A stretch of DNA of 64,000 nt from Ephemerocybe angulata (Eukaryota > Basidiomycota > Agaricomycetes > Agaricales > Psathyrellaceae), in contig JAACJK010000109.1 in assembly GCA_013368325.1 (NCBI GenBank), positions 1,674,001-1,738,000 of the forward strand. The letters run 5' to 3'. Below are positions 56,507 to 64,000 of this stretch, in pieces. The position numbers and the translations under genes were made by a program. The first letter of the stretch is position 1; each line of letters opens with the position of its first letter. Under the pieces are notes generated by a model. That model had not been told where the DNA came from. It was given only the letters and a program-made list of their open reading frames with translations, and did no database searches.

Positions 56507-56510
56507 ATGA

Positions 56511-57198
56511 ACCACCCCTCATCGCGCTCGAGGGCATGAGTCTTGGTGGGTGGATTTTTGAGTTTCATGGAACCTGGCACATCTCAATAATACACAAGTC
56601 CAGCGTGCACAGTACTCAACCTTCGATCTGGCTACTCGGGGCGAGAATGGAGAAATCAGTGAGTTCAAATCCTGATGACAGCCCAAGTTTCTGAGGCTCA
56701 TTGCATCTTACCGTGAAATTCTAGTCTCCAGGGAGTGCAGCATGTACAATGGGGATGTTTCCTGCTTGTAAATACTTAAAAGGTTGTGCTGTCGTATCGT
56801 GTACAATAAAATGTGTTTTATCGTCTCTTCATCAGGTGTTTTTCACCAGTTGGATAACGACCACAGTCAGTTCCCATCAGTGATTGGGGTAAGATTCTGA
56901 GTTAAGCGCCCACCTGAATGTCCGTCTATCCTTGTTTAGCCGCCGACGGAACGGATGGCAAGCCTGACCTTGTATCGGAGGACCTTGAAAGTCCGGCTTA
57001 TCCCTTGGAATGGTTTATTCCATGCATCGCCTTTGATTCAGACATCCACGCGCAAGTAATCGGTCATACGTATCATAGCCCTGGGTGCAACGAGATTGAT
57101 CATCATGCATGCTAGAAACTCACAGCTGGTACTGTCATCGAGCGGGCCTCCAACCAACTACTCACGAACCTTCAGTTACTTTCCCATTCACAAAATCA
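56511..57198. other. Region between transposon end and small secreted protein B
   Basis: No gene supported. TTAAGCGCCC occurs at 56902-56911. The last 80 bases correspond to the promoter of secreted protein A. Confidence 0.45.
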
Positions 57199-57734
57199 AC
57201 GTGAATTCCATCTTTTTGTCCGCCTTGATTGCCGCTACTTTGGCCATCCAGGCGCATGCCTACCTTCGGGCCGCTGAGGAAGGTTCCTTCAATGTCAGAA
57301 ACTTCCACATCGTCGAGCGTGGGTTGGACGGAGAAATCGGTATGTTCCTTGGGTCACCGTCAATGTCCTTTGCAAACTGAAGCGCCGAAACAGTCTATCG
57401 AAGCTTTGTCAACACCTACGATATTGTTCAGCGTGACTCTCGAGCAATCCGGGGCGTCAGAAGCCTGGCTAAGAAGTTGCAACCCAAGCACGAGGATGGC
57501 AAGCGTCAGAGGGAGTTGGAGGCCGACGACGACGCTATCATGAACAAACGGGATGTCGAGACCTATATGTTATTCGGGATGAACAGGGACTCGAGCAGGG
57601 TGAGTTCAGTCGTTGAAGCTTGTCGTCCTCCGTGTTGCAATTCAAACGAACTTCCAAGGTGCAATATTGGGCTCGACTCGACATATTTACTCAATACATA
57701 CAGCAGGATAAATAACGGATTTTCCGAAGGATGA
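57199..57734 (+). pseudogene. Small secreted protein B, paralogue of A with altered start
   Basis: The frame from 57202 (GTGAATTCCATC, reading VNSIFLSALIAATLAIQAHA) is the counterpart of the signal peptide of A, but the expected ATG is GTG. The nearest in-frame ATG is at 57105 and would put about 32 residues ahead of the signal sequence. After FNVRNFHIVERGLDGEIG an intron at 57340-57393 leads to VYRSFVNTYDIVQRDSR and DDDAIMNKRDVETYM, parallel to A. The Cys-rich middle of A is absent; a short Cys group (CRPPCCNSNELPRC) occurs later, stop at 57734. Probably decaying, or starting at a non-AUG codon. The initial coordinate is approximate. Confidence 0.5.
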
Positions 57735-58019
57735 AAACGGGGTAAGTGGTCAGAGGAAATACATGCTGCCATCCAGACGTATATGGCGGCGTTTGAACAC
57801 CGCCTTCCAAGCGTCGAGGTTGAAAGGAACTGTTTGGCCGCTAACTGTCGTTCCTGAGTCATTTGCTCGCAGACTGTCTTCAACTCCAGGCGCGAAGTGG
57901 AAAGATTCCCTGCCGCAAACAAGCTATCGGGTACCATTGTCAGTGAAAATAGAAACGATTGCAAGGCTTCGCTCACATCGGCATCTGGAAGGCAAAGAGA
58001 AAGAGTCAGCAAAATATCT

Positions 58020-61000
58020 TCAGTTCCAAGTTGATATGATCGCACAGTAGACCGGGGCAGGTATGGACACAGATCTTGTAGCCTTCGCATAGACATGACA
58101 AAGGGCATAGGACAACTCCTCGAGGCTAGAGAGAAGCGAAAGGTGAGAGAAGAACCCTATTAGCGCCCGTATTGGGCTCACATTCTCGTATTCCCAGGAA
58201 AGACCTCGTTTAATAGCACGACGTAATGGCTCGACCTCGATGCTGTGCGATTAAAGTTAGGTTTGAATGCATATCGCACAAGGGAAACAACGCACTTCCG
58301 ATAATAGCACTGTGGGAGAGAAGGTAGAAGTCTCGGATGTCGGGCGTCGGTTGCGTGATTCCTGTATTCACGACCACGCCAGCCGGGCAGTTCCCAGTCC
58401 TGTCGCCGCCACTGCACTACAGTTAGTTGCTTTCAAAGTGTTCAGTCAGGCACTGGCAATACTAACGCTGGATTTGACGGGAACAGAAGTGTATGGTGCC
58501 TAAATGACTGATTAGTTTGCTTTGTCACATAAGAAAGAGTTGGACGCACCTCTTGCCTACGACAATAAACGTCAACTTCGGTTTTGGGAATCCACCTTGT
58601 TGGATATTCGGGCTCGTATTCCATACATCGTTGATGGCATCTATTACATCCCCGTAAGATGTGAAGAACCAGGTATTGACCGTGTCCACATACTCTTGAT
58701 ATCGGCAATTTCAATGCTCTTCACTTGGTCGTATTCTCCTTCAGACACCCCGTCACGGTAGAAGATAATATGGGTCACAGCAGCTTGGTTCCGCATTTGC
58801 AAATCGACTATAGCAGTGCGCATCATACCACGCAGGTCAGCAATGACCTCTTGTCGAGGATCTTGCAATGCCGTGAGCGCGTTGTACGTGAGTGCAGAGG
58901 GGTCTATGTTGTAGACAAGGCTGGCCACAGAAGGCTTCCTGACACCAGGAGACGGGTGACCAACGTCCGCCCCTAAAAACGAATCAGTTTCATTGCACAT
59001 CACTCGAAGTCTTCGTACTTACCGACAATCATGGGCAGCCGCAGCCCACTGTTTCTGAAAGTTTTGTCGAAAGCACTCGATTGTGAAACCGACGAGTTTT
59101 CTCCTCCTAAGCGAGGATTCACTCTATTCCCATATTTGTCAGCTAAGCCAGCGGAAATTGGTATGCTACACACTTCAACACTACGTTGTTCCAGTATTGC
59201 GACGCCGAGCCTGGGTTACGGAGATCGGGCAATTTGTTCAATCTAACACATTGCGTCGCAACCCCTGACATTGGGCACCATTAGTTTAAGTATAAAAGCA
59301 GGGTTGGGGAGCTTACCGGTTTGTATGTCTCCCCAGTGTTTTAGTGTTGCTCTAGGCCTCGAAGCTTCTTCCTCCAGGAAACAGAGGATGAAGAATTTCC
59401 GTTTGCCTAGCATCTCTTGGTAGCCCTCCTCACTGCCAATTTTCTGCTTCACAACAAACATAAACTTATTCAAAACCTTGAGTACGTTAAAGTTGTCAGG
59501 AATTTACGCATTTTGAAGCAAATCGCCATGGTGCAAACATACCTCGATCAAATCCGATTGGGGATCTACTTGTTGCATGTGAATCGGGATTCCGAGGGCG
59601 ACCCCTAAAATGCAGCTGAGAATAGACGGAGGAGAATTCCTTGCCCGATGGCTACCTACCTAGGTCAATTGCACACTTTTGGAAGGCCATGCAATGTTGT
59701 TCGATTGCCTGCGAGCGTAACTTCGTTGGTGCAAGGTTGATCACGCCCCAATGGCATCCTTCGGTCGTCTTGCGGAGCTTCTTCCCAACAACATTCCATT
59801 TGCCTTCACGGATGCGCTTGGTAAACTATGAGTGAAATGACCACGGTCTCGCACAGATAAGAGACTGTACCGTTGGTGGACCGCGAAACTCGATTAGCGG
59901 GGGTTGCATCTGAGTCGCGTCAACGTCCATCGGTTGGCGGCTGACCTGCATCCCAGCCGATACCAAGGACTCCGACGCTTGGTAGTACCCAGACTATAAA
60001 ATGAGATCAGATTTATAGCGGCAAGGGATGCAGATGGCCATCCATACCACACGCTGAATTTCTACCATCTTCTCCTCAGGTCTCAGGGTCGAAAACCTCA
60101 CCATCTCGCGAGTTGCCACCTCCGGCAGCGCTTTCTTAAAAAGTTGGTTGGGTTCGATGATGCACAACTCCATTGGAAGAATCTCCTTCCGATCGCCTGT
60201 GCGCACGATAACGCCTGGGAGCTTTGGGTGCACCAAGGTGATGTTGTGGACTTGTTGGTAGTGTTGCTAGAGTAGGTCAGTCTTGTTGCTGGGACTATCG
60301 AAGACAGCGACACACCTCAATAGTGACCTCTTGACCGTCGCTGTTCGTAAATTGGTAATGTGCCCCATCTCGATCAAAGCCTTTGATGGTCCTCCTGCCA
60401 CCGGAGACACCTCCCTTCTCTTCCCTGATGAAAACACTCCTAAAGAACTTACCCGCATTGTCCAGCTGTAGCGTAGACAACTCATACAGGGCACGGAGGT
60501 TTCCTCTCCTCAAGTTGAAGAAGGCCATCATCGCGTCTAGCATCCTTCCGCGTTGATAACTTCGGAGTCATCAGCCTCGCAATCTCCTGTAAGACAAAAA
60601 AAAACTTACAAGGCTGCCACTACAGTGTCGACTACTACGATCATCTGGCCCATCGAGGGTCTGACAGAACTGAGTAGATCATCCATTGGTTTCATTCGTG
60701 TAGCATAGGTTAAAGTGCACGTACTGAAAAACTCCTCTTCGAAGCTCTAAGAAAGTGTTGTCGATAGACTGTAGGTACTTTATCTTCTTCTTATTCCTGT
60801 TCTCGGGATTCTCGGGATTCTCCGGAGGTGGTGGAGGTGGTGGAGGAAAATATGCCTTCCCGTTGTTGGGATGGTCGCTAAAGCCCACTGTTGGTACTGC
60901 ACGAATGTAGACAATCATTCATCGCTTACTTGTTGCTAGCATGCCGGAGTACGAGCTGCAAGAAATTAAGGATACTTGACCGACGAGGCGAGTCATTCCC

Positions 61001-61850
61001 TTGAAGGATCACTGCATTGGTTTCCCTGAAGGCAAGCGAGAAACGTTTAGTAGCGATCCCGGTACCAACGATTCAACAAAGCGGCACACTAACGTCGGGG
61101 AAATGGGTTCGGCAGATGATTGCTTGAACTTAATCTCGACCGCACCCTTGTCGTCAGGCTTCGGTTCTGCGTTATCCCGCAAACGAACGCGAAACTTCAA
61201 ATTCTCAGGATCAATATAATCTCGATGAACGTTCGAACGTATGGAGCGGGACTTTTAGTCGCAACCAATTTGGGACAGCGGCAAAATCGAGGATGGGAGA
61301 CCAAATTTTTTTGAATTCTCCAAGTGAATACATACATCGCCTGGGGTGGGTAACTAGCTTACTACGGATGCTAGGAAACACATTTACAGGCATTTCTGGA
61401 TACTCTTGGAGCCTCCAAACCATGGTTTTACTTCTGACCATCCTGGTTAGGGGCTATCCAAATTAGGAAGGACCTGCCTTATTAGGACTGATGGCAAATT
61501 TGAGGGAGGTCGAAATCTTATAACTCGGCCAGTTTTTATCGGATGAAAAATTCCTCTAACAGAAATGTTCCCCTACTCAATCTAAGCATTTCTGTTAAAC
61601 AGATTTTTGATTGACCCACAGGTGCCCTCGCAGTTAGGGGGTGTACCAAATTGGTGGTGACTAAGTGTCCCGCTCCATACCATTCGCACAATGCCAAGCT
61701 CGCCGCAAAGGGTTGGGTGGGCGAATCCTATGGCCGCGCCATCGTACAAAAACTGCGGAGTGAAGACGTCTGGTCTTACTACCTTCTGCAAATGCCGCAC
61801 CAACTCAGCCCTCTTCTTCCAAGCGCTTTTCGGGATATCTGGTGAGAAGG
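58020..61850 (-). CDS. Argonaute (PAZ/PIWI, slicer residues present)
   Basis: Many short introns. N-domain from 61850 (FSPDIPKSAWKKRAELVRHL, VVRPDVFTPQFLYDG). Linker 1 has a Pro run (FPPPPPPPPENPENPENRNK), then LELRRGVFQ and SSVRPSMGQMIVVVD. PAZ (KGFDRDGAHYQFTNSDGQEV, PMELCIIEPNQLFKKALPE). Linker 2/MID (MQVSRQPMDVDATQMQPPLI, KRIREGKWNVVGKKLRK, GVATQCVRLNKLPD). PIWI: Asp in IVGADVGHPSPGVRKPSVAS, Glu in DPRQEVIADLRGMMRTAI, Asp in IIFYRDGVSEGEYDQV and His in SRSSHYVVLLNEV, the full D-E-D-H slicer set. The end reads ELSYALCHVYAKATRSVSIP, APVY with stop at 58020, shorter than usual after VYY. The expected first exon before the N-domain is not clear; an ATG at 62023 is a candidate. Acts in small-RNA-guided silencing. 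Confidence 0.88.
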
Positions 61851-62763
61851 CTGGTGTGGCGCATCATTACATTGGCCTTTTTGAAAAGGGTAATCAACGC
61901 GTCAGAATACTTACAAACTGCGAAGAAAAGATTAGGCCAGTTCCATGGTGCAGAGACCCAGTACTAAGAGGCACGTACCATCGTAGAGAGTATAGGTTGC
62001 TGCAGGAATCCTGCACGGGCCATCTCAGCCGACGTCACAAAGAAAGGGGAGGCACGACGCACTGAGTGACTTTGAAGCAATTTGTCCTGATTTTGAGAAG
62101 GGAATTTCCCTGGGGAGGCCCTGGGGGGCGCGAGTGATAGGAAGAAGGCTGTTGACGGTACCCTGATTGCATGTTGGTGGGGTGGAAGATTGAAGGGCAG
62201 GGGAGAGGTGGATGGATCTTTATATATTAGGAAAACGAAACCGGACTCGTGACCTTTGTTGATTCCGCCTTTCAGCCTGCACGTTACAACGTTTCGAACC
62301 AGAAGTTCTGCAAGCCGATCTCTGGAAAGATCGTTGAGCGCAGGAAGCTGGGAAGGCGGAAGAAACCTGGGTCCTGCAAGCGCCAAATTTGATCGCGTTC
62401 CGACTTCACTCATTTCGGTCACGTGTAGATACCAAATAGGGCAAGTCCATCACTGGCAGAACTGATTGCAGAGTCTCTCCAGGCAGCTCCTCTGGAGTGT
62501 CCTCATTTGACGACAAGGGGCCGAGGCGCAGAACATCGATGATCGAGGGGAACCAGCGGGTGGAATAAAAGGCCGAGATAGAAATCTATTCCCGTGGAAA
62601 TACGGTACCAAGCATGTCATGAAGAAAGTTCAAAAGAAGAATATGTAAACGCTACTGGGTCGATAAGTCATATGCCTTCACAAATGGGAAAGGAAGGTCC
62701 TTCATCCATGTGTGACGTAGGCCATAAAGAAGAGAGCAGAGATTAATACACGGATGATGAGAT
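61851..62763. other. 5' flank of Argonaute and 3' flank of the YPT1 pseudogene
   Basis: Probably includes the first Argonaute exon (ATG 62023, MARAGFLQQPILST on the minus strand) and its promoter, but no splice path from it to 61850 keeps the frame, so it is unproven. No other gene supported. Confidence 0.4.
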
Positions 62764-63165
62764 TTAGCAGCAGCTTCTCCTCCTTGCTGGGATTGGACCG
62801 TCTGGCCTGGGGTAACGGTTGAGGATTTAGCAGCGCCAGGTGCTGTTGAGGTTGAGCCCATGCTAGATACGGAAGAATAAGCGTCAGCAACGCGAGAAAT
62901 ATGGGCCCTTCTTTCTACGTACCGATCGTTAATCTGCTTAGCCATTGTCAAGAAGGCCTGTTCGACATTGGTCGCGTTCTTGGCGGAGGTCTCGAGGAAA
63001 GGGATATTCAGTTGATCGGCGAATCCCTTGAAGACAAGCTCATGAAGGTGACAATGCAGAGTGGAGATGGCATACCTTCGCCACGCTGTATTCGAATATC
63101 GACGACTTTCTTGCCCGTGAGATCGACTTGTCCCAGCCGGCACGGCGGCACCGCATCAATATTCG
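62764..63165 (-). pseudogene. YPT1: YPT1/RAB1 small GTPase pseudogene (3' half)
   Basis: The minus strand carries [34 protein letters not shown], a GT-AG intron, then [20 protein letters not shown] and TVQSQQGG, the signature end of fungal Ypt1. Upstream DLTGKKVV and EYSVAK survive but in different frames: one base is missing and seven are added between them. Further upstream only decayed traces remain, and the P-loop and switch regions are absent. At the 3' end, two extra bases put the final Cys-Cys-stop (TGCTGCTAA) out of frame, so the prenylation signal is lost. Two introns at ancestral positions show a DNA-level copy rather than a retrocopy. Confidence 0.8.
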
Positions 63166-63672
63166 CACAATTCCCTGAGCGCAGTTTGTGCCGGCTGAGC
63201 CTAACTTCATCTCTCCTTGACTGGCAAGTTCTCGCGGGCGGCGGTTTCAAGGCCTACTTACTGCCAGTGCTACTTCAGAAACAACGAAGTGCTTCAAATA
63301 TCTTATATCGATGCCCATCGAGAACGCAGCGACGAAATCGGAATCTGGGCGTTTATTCTGACAGATCACTCATGTGGTCACTGGTAAAGAAGACGAAACG
63401 GCGCCCACACAAGTTGACTCTCGGAGTTCTGGGACGGGCGCTTGCTGCACCCTTGTCTTCCTTCTATTCGACGACGTGGCATTTGCAGGGTGAAGCCAGC
63501 GTTGACGATTGGATTGGCTCATTCGCGCATCATAGTATCTCAAAAGGCCGTGCAGGGTTGTTGCGCTGACCAGGAGGAGGGGCAGGAGCGTTATCACGGA
63601 AATTAGGGTGTGTTCTCCCCGTTTTTCTCCCGAATGGTGTTAACGCCCAGACAATAGCAGTCGAGCTACGAA
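63166..63672. other. Intergenic between YPT1 pseudogene and the right-edge gene
   Basis: Open frames on both strands lack recognisable similarity. GTTAACGCCCAGAC just before 63673 resembles the recurring TTAAGCGCCC motif loosely. Probably holds the promoter of the right-edge gene. Confidence 0.4.
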
Positions 63673-64000
63673 ATGTCAGCTCAGCCTCAAGACGACCGGG
63701 CTAGCTCGCCCGACCTCTATAGAATCGAAAGCCTATCCGAGGCGTTGGCACCGAGACCTCAACAGCGGCAATCACTCCCAGCTCACCACCGACAGACGTC
63801 GCTGGGTGATCCCATATCGATAGCAATACAGTCGCCATCGACTGCGAACTTGTCTCCTCAGCGATATGAACAAGGTCTGGATAGCCCATCGTACTTCCCG
63901 CAAACACCCCTCGAAGGCCGTGAAGACAGTCTTCGAAGCGTCACCCATGGAGCCGCATACGACTCTTTTGAGAATCAATTCAATCCTCCTGGCGCCAGGC
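63673..64000 (+). CDS. Unidentified gene, 5' part only (runs off right edge)
   Basis: An uninterrupted frame starts at ATG 63673 (MSAQPQDDRASSPDLYRIES) and stays open to the window end (109 codons). It is rich in Gln, Pro and Ser (RPQQRQSLPAHHRQTSLG, LDSPSYFPQTPLEG, SRxDSLRSV-type phrases), like the disordered N-terminus of a large fungal enzyme or membrane protein. No domain is reached, so I do not assign a function. Confidence 0.6.
   Translation, partial: MSAQPQDDRASSPDLYRIESLSEALAPRPQQRQSLPAHHRQTSLGDPISIAIQSPSTANLSPQRYEQGLDSPSYFPQTPLEGREDSLRSVTHGAAYDSFENQFNPPGAR

Larger units (their letters stand above)
49480..56510. mobile_element. DNA transposon of about 7 kb with GCM/Mutator-like transposase and TTGCGG end arrays
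   Basis: Both ends are rich in short repeats TTGCGG/TTGCGT, pointing inward on the left (49485-49515 and 49838-49930) and as CCGCAA/ACGCAA on the right (56378-56506). They act as subterminal inverted arrays. The one long gene inside (50457-55777, minus) encodes a complete transposase. The left array lies inside the reading frame of small secreted protein A. I could not fix the exact terminal bases or a target-site duplication, so the limits are approximate. The two paralogous secreted-protein genes flank the element in the same orientation. Confidence 0.75.

Noticed and set aside
49470..56530. GAGCGCGA at 49463-49470 and its complement at 56522-56529 as the transposon tips
   Set aside because: The inverted match is short, the bases inside it do not align, and no flanking direct repeat of 8-11 bp was found, so exact ends were not called.
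61964..62422. Minus-strand 152-codon frame upstream of Argonaute
   Set aside because: No Argonaute N-terminal features and no in-frame splice to the N-domain; only its ATG at 62023 is kept as a weak candidate start.
1..64000. tRNA genes, rRNA, CRISPR arrays, centromeric or telomeric repeats
   Set aside because: No cloverleaf with a plausible GGTTCGA-type arm, no rRNA motifs, no regularly spaced repeats and no TTAGGG tracts were seen by eye; a dedicated tRNA scan was not possible.

Overview
The window is nuclear DNA of a filamentous basidiomycete, most likely an Agaricomycete (mushroom-forming fungus). Genes carry many short GT-AG introns (mostly about 45-65 nt). The gene families are typical of that group: DUF4470/MYND proteins, F-box/LRR proteins, lineage-specific multi-pass membrane proteins and small secreted proteins. 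Conserved single-copy eukaryotic genes lie between them. There are no bacterial-type operons, CRISPR arrays or rRNA genes, and I saw no convincing tRNA.

Region 1 (1-17 kb) is dominated by duplication. Two F-box paralogues in inverted orientation (1-603 minus, running off the left edge; 3099-4826 plus) flank a U5 snRNP 40 kDa (SNRNP40) gene. A stray copy of the SNRNP40 5' end lies behind the second F-box gene. LST8, a TORC subunit, follows. Then two inverted copies of a membrane-protein gene (8.4-10.2 kb minus, apparently intact; 11.1-12.8 kb plus, frameshifted) sit among repeated non-coding blocks, with a MYND-gene relic at 8.2 kb. The first complete DUF4470/MYND gene is at 12.9-16.6 kb.

Region 2 (17-35 kb) is mostly conserved housekeeping sequence, all on the plus strand: a Boi1/Boi2-type SH3-SAM-PH polarity protein, a protein resembling the Argonaute chaperone subunit Arb1, a PPIL4-type cyclophilin with RRM, a BTB protein and delta-1-pyrroline-5-carboxylate dehydrogenase. 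Then come an unrecognised beta-rich protein and a fungal multi-pass membrane protein.

Region 3 (35-48 kb) holds two tandem DUF4470/MYND paralogues that share even their promoter sequence. Both are damaged: the first by a 736-bp hAT-like non-autonomous element with clear terminal inverted repeats and target-site duplication, the second by two single-base frameshifts. A TMEM135-like gene follows.

Region 4 (48-64 kb) contains a DNA transposon of about 7 kb. It has TTGCGG-rich end arrays and one long intron-containing gene joining a GCM-type zinc domain, a Mutator-like DDE transposase core, a PHD-like finger and a long unassigned C-terminus. The transposon is inserted at the 3' end of a small secreted protein gene, and a paralogue of that gene lies just beyond it. 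Next is an Argonaute gene with the full D-E-D-H catalytic set, a decayed YPT1/RAB1 pseudogene and the start of an unidentified gene running off the right edge. Argonaute, an Arb1-like protein and a probably intact transposon in the same 64 kb make small-RNA control of mobile DNA a natural theme, but that link is inference.
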